A DNA stretch of 64,000 nucleotides from Desulfovibrio aminophilus. Its GTDB lineage: Bacteria > Desulfobacterota > Desulfovibrionia > Desulfovibrionales > Desulfovibrionaceae. The notes under the pieces are model-generated. The model was not told where the DNA came from, made no database searches, and saw only the letters and a program-made list of their open reading frames with translations. The number at the start of each line of letters is the position of its first letter. The first letter of the stretch is position 1. Below are positions 26,296 to 34,556 of this stretch, piece after piece. The stretch lies in contig NZ_JAMHGA010000043.1 in the NCBI RefSeq assembly GCF_023660105.1, positions 1-64,000 of the forward strand, written 5' to 3'. A program made the position numbers and the translations under genes.

Positions 26296-29280
26296 ATGCA
26301 CATGCTGCGCCGCTTCGAGGTGGGGCTGCTGCCCCACGTGCGGGACGTGGTGGGCGAACGGGTCGCCCGCAAGATCAGGAACGAACTGGGCATCGCCGTG
26401 GAGCGGGTGCGGCTGGTCCGCGTCTACACCGTGGAGGGGCTGCCCGCGAGCCTGGACCGCATCCCGGACAGCCAGGCCCTGCACGATCCCGTGCTGCACG
26501 TGATCTCCGAAAAGCCCCTGGCCGACGGCTTCGACTGGATCATCGAGGTGGGCTTCCGGCCCGGGGTCACGGACAACGAGGGCCGCACGGCCCGCGAGAC
26601 CCTGGCCCTGGCCCTCGGCCTGTCGCCCGAGGAGGCCCGCGATCTCAAGGTCTACACCTCGGTGCAGTATCTCCTGTCCGGCGCGCTCGCCGAGGCCGAG
26701 GCGGTCCGCATCGGCCGCGACCTGCTGGCCAACGACCTGATTCAGCGCCACGAGTGCCGCTCGGCGGCCCAGTGGACAGAACGGCCGGGCTTCGAGGCCC
26801 GGGCCGCCCGGGTCACGGGCAGGGCCGACGAGGGCGTGGCCGAGGTGCCGCTCTCGTCCATGAGCGACGAGGAGCTCATGGCCTTCAGCCGGGCCAACAC
26901 CCTGGCCCTGTCACTGGAGGAGCTGCACGCCATCCGGGCCTGGTACGCCGATCCCGGGGTGCGCGCGGCCCGCGCCGCCCGAGGCCTGCCCGCCGAGCCC
27001 ACGGACGCCGAGGTGGAGGTGCTGGCCCAGACCTGGAGCGAGCACTGCAAGCACAAGATCTTCACCGCGCGCATCGACTACGACAACCGCGAGACCGGCC
27101 GCCGCGAGACCCTGGACAGCCTGTTCAAGACCTTCATCCAGGGCAGCACCTCGGACATCCGCCGGGCCCAGGGCGCGGACGACCTCTGCCTCTCGGTGTT
27201 CAAGGACAACGCGGGCGTGATCAAGTTCTCCGACGAGATATCGATCTGCATCAAGGTCGAGACGCACAACAGCCCCTCGGCCCTGGACCCCTACGGCGGG
27301 GCGCTCACCGGCATCGTGGGCGTGAACCGCGACCCCATGGGCACGGGCATGGGCGCGAACCTGCTCTGCAACACGGACGTGTTCTGCTTCGCCTCGCCGT
27401 TCTGGAAGGGCGAGCTGCCGCCCCGTCTGCTCCACCCGCGCCGCGTCCTGGAGGGCGTGCGCGAGGGCGTGGAGCACGGCGGCAACAAGTCCGGCATCCC
27501 CACGGTCAACGGCTCCATCGTCTTCGACGAGCGCTACCTGGGCAAGCCCCTGGTCTTCTGCGGCACCGTGGGGACCATCCCGACGACCGTGGCGGGCCGC
27601 CCGGGCCACGAGAAGGCCGCCCTGCCCGGCGACGCCATCGTCATGTGCGGCGGCCGCATCGGCAAGGACGGCATCCACGGGGCCACCTTCTCCTCCGAGG
27701 AGCTGCACGAGGGCTCCCCGGCCACGGCCGTGCAGATCGGCGACCCCATCACCCAGCGCAAGATGTACGACTTCCTCATGCGCGCCCGCGACCTGGGGCT
27801 GTACAACGCCATCACCGACAACGGCGCGGGCGGCCTGTCCTCCTCCGTGGGCGAGATGGCCCAGGATCCGGGCGGCTGCGACCTGGACCTGAAGAAGGCC
27901 CCGCTCAAGTACGACGGGCTCAAGCCCTGGGAAATCCTCGTCTCCGAGGCCCAGGAGCGGATGACCGTGGCCGTGCCGCCGGAGAGCCTGGGCCGCTTCC
28001 TGGCCCTGTCCCGGGAGATGGACGTGGAGTCCACGGCGCTCGGAACGTTCAACGACTCGGGCCTGTTCCTCGTGCGCTACGGCGACAAGCCCGTGGCCTG
28101 CCTGGACATGGAGTTCCTGCACGAGGGCGTGCCCCAGATGCGCCTGGAGGCGGTCTGGGAGGCCCCGGAGCGCGCGGCCGCGCCCCTGCCCGAAACGGCG
28201 GACCAGACCGGCCTGCTCAAGCGCATGCTCGGCCGCCTGAACATCTGCAGCAAGGAATACGTCATCCGGCAGTACGACCACGAGGTCCAGGGCCGGGGCG
28301 TGGTCAAGCCCCTGGTGGGCGTGCTTCGCGACGGTCCGGCCGACGCGGCCGTGATCCGGCCCCAGCACGCCTCGGATCGCGGCCTGGCCATATCCCACGG
28401 CATCTGCCCCAAGTTCTCGGACCTGGACACCTACTGGATGATGGCCTGCGCCATCGACGAGGCCGTGCGCAACGCCGTGGCCGTGGGCGGCGATCCGAAG
28501 CGCATGGCCGGGGTGGACAACTTCTGCTGGTGCGACCCGGTGCAGTCCGAGTCCACGCCCGACGGCCGCCGCAAGCTGGCCCAGCTCGTGCGCGCCAATC
28601 AGGCCCTGGCCCACTTCTGCCGGGGCTACGGCGTGCCCTGCGTCTCGGGCAAGGACTCGATGAAGAACGACTACAAGGGCGGCGGGGTGAAGATCTCCAT
28701 CCCGCCCACGGTGCTCTTCTCGGTCCTGGCCATCGTGCCGGACGTGAACCGCTGCGTGACCTCGGACTTCAAGCGCGTGGGCGACCTGGTCTACGTCCTG
28801 GGCCGCACCCGCGAGGAACTGGGCGGCTCGGAGCTGGCCTCCGAACTGGGCGCGGCTTGCCCGGACGCGCCCCAGGTGGACCTGCCCTCGGCCCGGAAGC
28901 GCTACGAATCCTTCTTCTCCGCCACCCAGGCGGGCCTCGTCACCGCGGCCCACGACTGCTCCGACGGCGGCCTGGCCGTGGCCCTGGCCGAAATGGCCCT
29001 GGGCGGCAGGCTCGGCGCGGAGCTGGACCTCGCGGCCGCGCCCGCCGCCGGGCTCTCGGACACGGCGCTGCTCTATTCCGAGTCCCAGAGCCGCCTGGTG
29101 GTCACGGTGCGGCCCGAGTCGGCGAAGGCCTTCGAGGCCCTTTTCGCGGGCCAGGACCTCGGCCTGCTGGGCCGGGTGGGCGCGGGCCCGGAGTTGTCCC
29201 TGAAGCGGGGGGCGGCGGCCGTGCTGCGCGCGACGGTGGAAGAGCTGGCCGCGGCCTTCAAATCCACGCTCGACTGGTAG
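26296..29280 (+). CDS. purL: Phosphoribosylformylglycinamidine synthase with fused PurS-like N-terminus
   Basis: A 994-residue enzyme that amidates FGAR in purine synthesis. Residues about 1-170 look like a tandem PurS-type domain (VYTVEG, VGFRPGVTDNEGRTA). The synthetase part carries AQTWSEHCKHKIF, KVETHNSPSALDPYGGA, NRDPMGTG and SGKDSMKNDY. The C-terminal glutaminase domain of the 1,300-residue enterobacterial enzyme is absent, so a separate PurQ must exist elsewhere. The ATG at 26296 is used; a second ATG lies 6 nt later with better spacing to AAAGGAG. Confidence 0.95.
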   Translation: MHMLRRFEVGLLPHVRDVVGERVARKIRNELGIAVERVRLVRVYTVEGLPASLDRIPDSQALHDPVLHVISEKPLADGFDWIIEVGFRPGVTDNEGRTARETLALALGLSPEEARDLKVYTSVQYLLSGALAEAEAVRIGRDLLANDLIQRHECRSAAQWTERPGFEARAARVTGRADEGVAEVPLSSMSDEELMAFSRANTLALSLEELHAIRAWYADPGVRAARAARGLPAEPTDAEVEVLAQTWSEHCKHKIFTARIDYDNRETGRRETLDSLFKTFIQGSTSDIRRAQGADDLCLSVFKDNAGVIKFSDEISICIKVETHNSPSALDPYGGALTGIVGVNRDPMGTGMGANLLCNTDVFCFASPFWKGELPPRLLHPRRVLEGVREGVEHGGNKSGIPTVNGSIVFDERYLGKPLVFCGTVGTIPTTVAGRPGHEKAALPGDAIVMCGGRIGKDGIHGATFSSEELHEGSPATAVQIGDPITQRKMYDFLMRARDLGLYNAITDNGAGGLSSSVGEMAQDPGGCDLDLKKAPLKYDGLKPWEILVSEAQERMTVAVPPESLGRFLALSREMDVESTALGTFNDSGLFLVRYGDKPVACLDMEFLHEGVPQMRLEAVWEAPERAAAPLPETADQTGLLKRMLGRLNICSKEYVIRQYDHEVQGRGVVKPLVGVLRDGPADAAVIRPQHASDRGLAISHGICPKFSDLDTYWMMACAIDEAVRNAVAVGGDPKRMAGVDNFCWCDPVQSESTPDGRRKLAQLVRANQALAHFCRGYGVPCVSGKDSMKNDYKGGGVKISIPPTVLFSVLAIVPDVNRCVTSDFKRVGDLVYVLGRTREELGGSELASELGAACPDAPQVDLPSARKRYESFFSATQAGLVTAAHDCSDGGLAVALAEMALGGRLGAELDLAAAPAAGLSDTALLYSESQSRLVVTVRPESAKAFEALFAGQDLGLLGRVGAGPELSLKRGAAAVLRATVEELAAAFKSTLDW

Positions 29281-29301
29281 GGATCGAGCCCGATTCGCAC
29301 G

Positions 29302-29347
29302 AACGCCGCCGCGACGTCCCCGTCGCGGCGGCGTTTTTCGTTTTTTT
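29302..29347 (+). terminator. Rho-independent terminator after purL
   Basis: A perfect 14-bp stem (29302-29315 with 29322-29335) and a 6-nt loop, followed by tttcgttttttt. It starts 22 bp after the purL stop and isolates the following cytochrome-chemoreceptor operon. Confidence 0.93.
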
Positions 29348-29474
29348 CCCATCCCCACCCGGCGGAAGCCTTTACCTATCCCCGGAAACACCCTATAGCT
29401 GTTCGCAAAAAGGACGAAAAGGCGGGAAGGTCGCGATTTTCCATTTTTTTCCATTTCGCCCAGGGGGGAGAGTC

Positions 29475-29957
29475 ATGCGCATGCGCTTTGTTTATCCCTT
29501 GGCCACTATCGTTTTGGCTGTGGGATTGGTGATGACCTGTCCTTTGTCCGGCTCCGGCGCGGGGAATTCCGGCCGCTACGCGGGCACCGAGGCGTGCGCC
29601 GGGTGCCACGAAAAAGAATACAACAACTACAAGAAATATTCGAAGAAGGCGCACTCGGCAAAAAGCGTGCGCATCATGCTCCCCAAGCTGACGCCCGCCG
29701 AGCAGCAGGAGTGCTACCACTGCCACGCCACCGGCTACGGCAAGCCCGGCGGTTTCGAGAGCTTCGAAAAGACTCCTCAGATGGCCGACGCGGGCTGCGA
29801 GGTCTGCCACGGTCCGGGAGCGGACCATGCCGAGTCCGGCGGCGACACCGCGCTCATCAAGGCCAAGCTGGAGGTCAAGGACTGCGAGGTCTGCCACAAC
29901 CCCGAGCGGGTGTCCGCCTTCGACTACAAGCCGCTGATCTTCGGCGGCGCGCACTAG
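29475..29957 (+). CDS. Periplasmic tetrahaem cytochrome c (c554-like)
   Basis: A 160-residue exported protein with an N-terminal signal peptide or anchor (residues about 5-25) and four CX2CH haem motifs: CAGCH 41-45, then CYHCH, CEVCHGPGADH and CEVCHNPERV. The GPGADH context after the third motif resembles cytochrome c554-type multihaem proteins. It ends 10 bp before a chemoreceptor that itself binds c-haem, so it may carry electrons to or from that sensor's periplasmic domain. The first of two ATGs is used. Confidence 0.88.
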   Translation: MRMRFVYPLATIVLAVGLVMTCPLSGSGAGNSGRYAGTEACAGCHEKEYNNYKKYSKKAHSAKSVRIMLPKLTPAEQQECYHCHATGYGKPGGFESFEKTPQMADAGCEVCHGPGADHAESGGDTALIKAKLEVKDCEVCHNPERVSAFDYKPLIFGGAH

Positions 29958-29967
29958 GAGGGACGGC

Positions 29968-31983
29968 ATGAACATCCTGAGCAAGATGTCCCTCGGCATG
30001 AAGGTCCTGGTGTTGACCTCGTTTCTGACCATCGGCGCGTTCACCACCCTCTTTCTGGCCAACGCCTACTGGCAGCGGGAGTCCATGCTCGAGGAAACCC
30101 ACGACATGGCCAAGCTGCACGCCGACATGGTCCAGATGAGCATCGAGAAACCCATGGCCAGGGGCGACAACGAGGGCACGGCCGAGCAGTTCGACGCCAT
30201 CTCCAGGCGCTACAAGGGCATGGCGGCCTTCCTCACGGACTTCAACGGCAACGTCACCTATTCCACGGACGCCACCCTGATCCGCAAGAGCGTTCTGGCT
30301 TGGTGTTCGGCCGAGGCCTGCAAGGAGATCGTCACCCGCAGTCTGAAGGAGCCTGTGGAGGCGGGCGGCCTGTTCAATCTGGGCGGCACGGACTTCTTCG
30401 TCGAGGTCAAGAGCATCAAGAACGAACCCGCCTGCCACCACTGCCACGGCAAGACCAAGACCATCCTCGGCTCCATGGTCATGGCCCAGGACCTGACCAA
30501 GCAGTTCGCCGGGCTGCGCATGACCCTCTACAAGAACGCGGCCATCTCGCTCTTCGGCATGGCCGGCCTGCTGGCCGCCCTGCTCCTGTTCATGAAGTTC
30601 TCCGTGGTCAACCGTGTGCGCGGCATCGCGGCCTCGGCCAACGACGTGGCCGGGGGCAACCTGGACGCCTCCTTCGAGGTCAAGGGCGAGGACGAGGTGG
30701 GCGGCCTGGCCCGCAGCCTGACCGCCATGGTCAACCAGATCAAGGACCAGCTCCAGTACAACAAGAGCGTGCTGGACGGCATCATCGTGCCGATCTTCGT
30801 CACCGACAAGCAGCGCCGTTTCCAGTTCGTGAACCTGCCCCTGCGCAACATCCTGGGCAAGAAGGACTCCGAGCTCCTGGGCCGGACCACCTCCGAGATC
30901 ATCCGCCTGGGCACCGAGGGCAAGAGCATCACCGGCCAGGCCATCGGCGAGGGCCGCTCGCTCAACGGCACGGTGCGCTATACCCGCGCCGACGGCGTGG
31001 AGTTCCCGCTGCACTACGAGGTCTCCCCGCTGAAGGACGCCCAGGGCGTGCCGGTGGGTGCCATCTGCGTGCTCATCGACCTCTCCCAGGAGGAGCGCGA
31101 CCGCAAGAACATCGAGGCCCAGCGCCAGAACCTGCTCACCGTGGCGAACCAGGTCACGGAGGTCTCCGAGCGCCTGCACAAGGTCTCCCTGGCCCTCTCC
31201 TCCCAGATGGACGGCCTGGCCCGGAACGTGGACACCACGGCGGCCCAGACCGGCGAGCTGGCCACGGCCATGGACGAGATGAACGCCACGGTGCTGGAGG
31301 TGGCCAAGAACGCCTCGGACACCGCCGACGCCTCGGGCCGCTCCAACCAGGTGGCCCGCGACGGCGGCTCCGTGGTCCAGCAGACCGTGGGCGAGATCAA
31401 CGAGGTGGCCGAGACCACCCAGTCCCTGGCCCAGTCCCTGGGCGAACTCTCCTCGCGGGCCGAGAACATCGGGCAGGTCATGGGCGTGATCAACGACATC
31501 GCGGACCAGACCAACCTCCTGGCGCTCAACGCGGCCATCGAGGCGGCCCGGGCCGGCGAGGCCGGACGGGGCTTCGCCGTGGTGGCCGACGAGGTGCGCA
31601 AGCTGGCCGAGAAGACCATGACCGCCACCAAGGAGGTGGAGGGGGCCATCTCGCTCATCCAGCAGAGCACAGCCGAGGTGGTCAAGGAGATGGCCGACAC
31701 CCAGGGCCGGGTGGTCAAGACCGCGGACATGGCCCGCAACGCCGGCGGCGTGCTGGACGAGATCGTGGGCCAGTCCGACCACATCGTGGACATGGTCCGC
31801 AGCATCGCCACCGCGGCCGAACAGCAGTCGGCCACGAGCAACGCCATCAACGAGAACGTCATGCACATCAGCCAGCTCTCCAAGGATGTGGCCGACGGCA
31901 TTCAGGCCGCCAACGCGGACATCCAGGGCATGGCCCAGATGTCCGAACAGCTGGCCCAACTGGTGGCCAAGTTCCGCCAGTAG
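29968..31983 (+). CDS. Haem-c-containing methyl-accepting chemotaxis protein (DcrA-like)
   Basis: A 671-residue chemoreceptor: TM1 about 10-32, periplasmic sensor about 33-188 with a c-haem motif CHHCH at 156-160 (PACHHCHGK), TM2 about 190-212, HAMP, a PAS domain about 262-375, then a signalling domain whose tip contains [21 protein letters not shown]. DcrA of Desulfovibrio vulgaris, which senses oxygen or redox state, has the same c-haem-in-sensor design. The C-terminus (LAQLVAKFRQ) lacks a CheR/CheB docking pentapeptide. It shares an operon with the tetrahaem cytochrome. Confidence 0.93.
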   Translation: MNILSKMSLGMKVLVLTSFLTIGAFTTLFLANAYWQRESMLEETHDMAKLHADMVQMSIEKPMARGDNEGTAEQFDAISRRYKGMAAFLTDFNGNVTYSTDATLIRKSVLAWCSAEACKEIVTRSLKEPVEAGGLFNLGGTDFFVEVKSIKNEPACHHCHGKTKTILGSMVMAQDLTKQFAGLRMTLYKNAAISLFGMAGLLAALLLFMKFSVVNRVRGIAASANDVAGGNLDASFEVKGEDEVGGLARSLTAMVNQIKDQLQYNKSVLDGIIVPIFVTDKQRRFQFVNLPLRNILGKKDSELLGRTTSEIIRLGTEGKSITGQAIGEGRSLNGTVRYTRADGVEFPLHYEVSPLKDAQGVPVGAICVLIDLSQEERDRKNIEAQRQNLLTVANQVTEVSERLHKVSLALSSQMDGLARNVDTTAAQTGELATAMDEMNATVLEVAKNASDTADASGRSNQVARDGGSVVQQTVGEINEVAETTQSLAQSLGELSSRAENIGQVMGVINDIADQTNLLALNAAIEAARAGEAGRGFAVVADEVRKLAEKTMTATKEVEGAISLIQQSTAEVVKEMADTQGRVVKTADMARNAGGVLDEIVGQSDHIVDMVRSIATAAEQQSATSNAINENVMHISQLSKDVADGIQAANADIQGMAQMSEQLAQLVAKFRQ

Positions 31984-32038
31984 GTTTTGAGAATGGGCGT
32001 TCTCCGCGTGACGTCGGGGATGCAATGATGCTATGAGG

Positions 32039-32070
32039 AAAGGGCGGCCATGAAGCGGGCCGCCCTTTTT
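32039..32070 (+). terminator. Rho-independent terminator after the haem chemoreceptor
   Basis: Arms aaagggcggcc (32039-32049) and ggccgcccttt (32058-32068) form an 11-bp stem ending in TTTTT, 55 bp after the chemoreceptor stop. Confidence 0.9.
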
Positions 32071-32090
32071 CACACTTCTGGAGGGGGGCC

Positions 32091-32435
32091 ATGAACCAGG
32101 ACTTCACCGAGAGGCGTCAGCACCACCGCATCTATCTGCGGGCCTACGCCTTCAACCGGCAGGCCATGCTCCGCAAGGACGGCGAAATCTTCCGTCTGGG
32201 CCTGGTGGACATCAGCATGGGCGGGGCCCGGTTCACCATCTCCGCCGGTCACGCCACCAGCCTGTTCTCCATCGGCGATCTGGTCATGTGCAGCATCCCA
32301 GGGCTCGATGACCGGGGCGCCCTGCAGGATCTCCGCTGCGAGGTCCGCTGGGTGGACGCCGGGCAGCTCGGCGTGCGCTTTGTGCCGGAGCTCAGCGTCT
32401 CCACCGCCGACCTGCAGCAGATTCTCACGGTCTGA
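32091..32435 (+). CDS. PilZ domain protein
   Basis: A 114-residue single-domain protein with both c-di-GMP-binding motifs: RxxxR (R9-QHH-R13) and DxSxxG (D40-I-S42-MG-G45). It should bind c-di-GMP and pass the signal to a partner such as flagella or chemotaxis proteins. The nearest candidate partner is the chemoreceptor upstream, but a terminator lies between them, so an independent promoter is likely. GGAGGGGGG precedes the ATG. Confidence 0.9.
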   Translation: MNQDFTERRQHHRIYLRAYAFNRQAMLRKDGEIFRLGLVDISMGGARFTISAGHATSLFSIGDLVMCSIPGLDDRGALQDLRCEVRWVDAGQLGVRFVPELSVSTADLQQILTV

Positions 32436-32464
32436 GAAACGGGGGAGGCGATCCGCATCCCCGC

Positions 32465-32501
32465 TTGACTTTCGTTCGGAGAGTTAATAGTAATGGTTAT
32501 C
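32465..32501 (+). promoter_or_regulatory. perR promoter with overlapping Fur/PerR-type operator
   Basis: TTGACT (32465-32470) and TAGTAA (32488-32493) are 17 nt apart. Overlapping the -10 is a Fur-family-like AT-rich palindrome, 32483-32501 (GTTAATAGTAATGGTTATC); its reverse strand matches 13 of 19 positions of the classical Fur consensus. The site is ideally placed for autoregulation of the downstream PerR-like gene and possibly the whole oxygen-defence cluster. Confidence 0.65.
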
Positions 32502-32515
32502 ACTTTGGGGGAACC

Positions 32516-32917
32516 ATGGAAACTCACGAACGAAAGCAACGGCTGTCACGGCAGCGCAAGGTCATTCTGCAGGAACTCTGCAAGGTCACCTCGCACCCCA
32601 CCGCGGACGAGGTCTACGACATGGTCCGGCGGGTCATGCCCCGAATCAGCCTGGGGACCGTGTACCGCAACCTGGAGCTGCTGTGCTCCCAGGGCCTGGC
32701 CCAGAAGATCGGCCCGGCCGGGGCCCAGAAGCGGTTCGACGGCAACGCCATGCCGCACCCGCACTTGCGTTGCGTGGTCTGCTCGCGGGTGGTGGACGTG
32801 GACTACCCGCCCGATCTGCCCGAACTGCCGGAAGAGCACTCCCACGGCTTCGAGGTCAGCGGCTGCTGCCTGGAGTTCGTGGGCGTCTGCCCCGACTGTC
32901 GCGCCGCGCGGCAGTGA
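32516..32917 (+). CDS. perR: Fur-family peroxide-responsive regulator, PerR-like
   Basis: A 133-residue Fur-family repressor. A winged helix (SRQRKVILQELCK, then SLGTVYRNLELLCSQG) is followed by the dimerisation domain with MPHPHLRC and two CXXC zinc pairs, CVVC and CPDC. The His/Asp set (SHPTADE, HPH, VVDVD) is compatible with the iron site of PerR. Placement directly upstream of rubrerythrin matches the perR-rbr arrangement known in Desulfovibrio vulgaris. The ATG at 32516 is used because upstream in-frame codons overlap the promoter. Confidence 0.88.
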   Translation: METHERKQRLSRQRKVILQELCKVTSHPTADEVYDMVRRVMPRISLGTVYRNLELLCSQGLAQKIGPAGAQKRFDGNAMPHPHLRCVVCSRVVDVDYPPDLPELPEEHSHGFEVSGCCLEFVGVCPDCRAARQ

Positions 32918-33024
32918 GCCCGGTTTTTTCGCGGCGCGGAGCCTGACGCCTTCCGGCGGGCCCCGCGCCTGTCCCAACCACAACCCGAACGCGCCCGGCA
33001 CGAACCGGGCCATTGGAGGAACCC

Positions 33025-33597
33025 ATGCGTCTCAAGGGAACCCGCACGGAAAAGAACCTGCTCACCGCCTTCGCGGGCGAGGCCCAGGCCCGCAACCGCT
33101 ACACCTACTTCGCCGGCAAGGCCAAGAACGAGGGCTACGTCCAGATCCAGGCCATCTTCGAGGAGACCGCCAACCACGAAAAGGAGCACGCCAAGCGGCT
33201 CTACAAGTTCCTGGAGGGCGGCGAGGTCGAGATCACGGCCGCCTTCCCGGCCGGGATCATCGGCTCCACCCTGGAGAACCTCAAGCAGGCCGCCGAGGGC
33301 GAGCACCACGAGAATTCGGAGATGTACCCCGAGTTCGCCAAGATCGCCATGGAGGAGGGCTTCAAGGACATCGCCCTGGCCTTCACGTCCATCGGCAAGG
33401 CCGAGGTCTACCATGAGCGCCGCTTCAAGGCCCTGGCCAAGCACATCGAGGACGGGACCGTGTTCAGGCGCGGCGAGAGCGTGATCTGGCGCTGCCGCAA
33501 CTGCGGTTACCTGCACGAGGGGGCCGAGGCCCCCGAGCGCTGCCCGGCCTGCGACCATCCCCGGGCCCACTATGAAGAGTACACGGAAAAGTGGTAG
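33025..33597 (+). CDS. rbr: Rubrerythrin
   Basis: A 190-residue cytoplasmic peroxidase that reduces H2O2 with electrons from rubredoxin. The four-helix diiron domain has [15 protein letters not shown] and [14 protein letters not shown] with their carboxylate and histidine ligands, a second half with AKIAMEEGF and YHERRF, and a C-terminal rubredoxin-type iron site CRNCGY...CPACDH. GGAGGA is optimally placed before the ATG at 33025; a TTG 12 nt upstream is unlikely. It follows perR and precedes superoxide reductase by 29 bp. Confidence 0.97.
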   Translation: MRLKGTRTEKNLLTAFAGEAQARNRYTYFAGKAKNEGYVQIQAIFEETANHEKEHAKRLYKFLEGGEVEITAAFPAGIIGSTLENLKQAAEGEHHENSEMYPEFAKIAMEEGFKDIALAFTSIGKAEVYHERRFKALAKHIEDGTVFRRGESVIWRCRNCGYLHEGAEAPERCPACDHPRAHYEEYTEKW

Positions 33598-33626
33598 AAG
33601 AAAGCCAAGACCAAAAGGAGGCGCTC

Positions 33627-34016
33627 ATGGCCAGCATCGGTGAAGTCTACAAGTGCGATACCTGCGGCAACATCGTCCTCGTGGTCCACGGCGGAGCGGG
33701 CGAGCTCGTCTGCTGCGGCAAGCCCATGCGTCTGATGACCGAGAACACGGTGGACGCCGCCCGCGAGAAGCACGTCCCGGTGATCGAGGTGTCCGGCGAC
33801 ACCGTGACCGTGAAGGTCGGCGGCGTGCCGCACCCCATGGAAGAGAAACACTGGATCGAGTGGATCGAGCTGGTGGCGGACAACGAGGTCTACACCAAGC
33901 TGCTCAAGCCCGGCGACAAGCCCGAGGCCTCGTTCTGCCTCTGCGGCAAGAAACCCGCCACGCTCAGGGCTCGCGAATACTGCAATCTGCACGGCTTGTG
34001 GGCGGCGGGCAAATAA
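33627..34016 (+). CDS. dfx: Desulfoferrodoxin (2Fe superoxide reductase)
   Basis: A 129-residue two-iron superoxide reductase. The desulforedoxin site is C10, C13, C29, C30 (YKCDTCG, LVCCGKP). The catalytic square-pyramidal centre uses H49 (EKHVPV, with E47 and K48 as known second-sphere residues), H69, H75 (PHPMEEKHW), C119 and H122 (EYCNLHG). All ligands are present. It reduces superoxide to peroxide, which the upstream rubrerythrin can remove, with rubredoxin as donor. AAAAGGAGG precedes the ATG at 33627. Confidence 0.97.
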   Translation: MASIGEVYKCDTCGNIVLVVHGGAGELVCCGKPMRLMTENTVDAAREKHVPVIEVSGDTVTVKVGGVPHPMEEKHWIEWIELVADNEVYTKLLKPGDKPEASFCLCGKKPATLRAREYCNLHGLWAAGK

Positions 34017-34072
34017 GGCACTATCAACAATGGGGCGGGACCCCGGTCCCGCCCCGCTTCACGAGGTGAGCC

Positions 34073-34468
34073 ATGGCCAGGCCCGAGGAGATGTACCAGT
34101 GCCAGACGGTGAACTGCGGCTACATCTACAACCCGGACAAGGGCGACCGGAAGGGCAAGATCCCGGCTGGAACGCGCTTCGAGGACCTGCCGGACGACTG
34201 GCGCTGCCCCATCTGCGGCGGCACCAGGAAGTGCTTCCGTCCCCTGGCCGGGCCCGGCTCCACCAAGGAAGCCAACTGTGAACTGCCGACCACAAGCGAG
34301 GAGACGATGAAGAAGTACGTCTGCACCATCTGCGGCTACGTCTACGACCCCGCCGCCGGAGACCCGGACAACGGAGTCAAGCCCGGCACCCCCTTCGAGA
34401 AGGTGCCGGATGATTGGTCCTGCCCCATCTGCGGCGCGCCCAAGGACAGCTTCGAACCCGAGGATTGA
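34073..34468 (+). CDS. Double rubredoxin: CX4C-type fused in frame to a canonical rubredoxin
   Basis: A 131-residue reading frame encoding two rubredoxin domains without an intervening stop. Domain 1 (residues 7-58) has the unusual CX4C spacing C10/C15 with C45/C48, as reported for rubredoxin-like Rdl or type-2 rubredoxins. Domain 2 (79-131) is canonical, C84/C87 and C117/C120. A 20-residue linker separates them. An internal ATG at 34307 (M79), preceded by GCGAGGAG, could also yield the second rubredoxin alone. The product should donate electrons to Roo, Dfx and rubrerythrin encoded next to it. Confidence 0.92.
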   Translation: MARPEEMYQCQTVNCGYIYNPDKGDRKGKIPAGTRFEDLPDDWRCPICGGTRKCFRPLAGPGSTKEANCELPTTSEETMKKYVCTICGYVYDPAAGDPDNGVKPGTPFEKVPDDWSCPICGAPKDSFEPED

Positions 34469-34556
34469 GCCCGGCGCGGGAACCGTTTCCAGGCCGCTTC
34501 CGCTTCGGCGGGGCGGCCCCTTTCCGTTTGAACCAACAGCAGGAGCGAAGTGACGC

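Noticed and set aside
34073-34468. Two separate rubredoxin genes
   Set aside because: No stop codon lies between the domains as given. The internal start is kept as an additional possibility instead.
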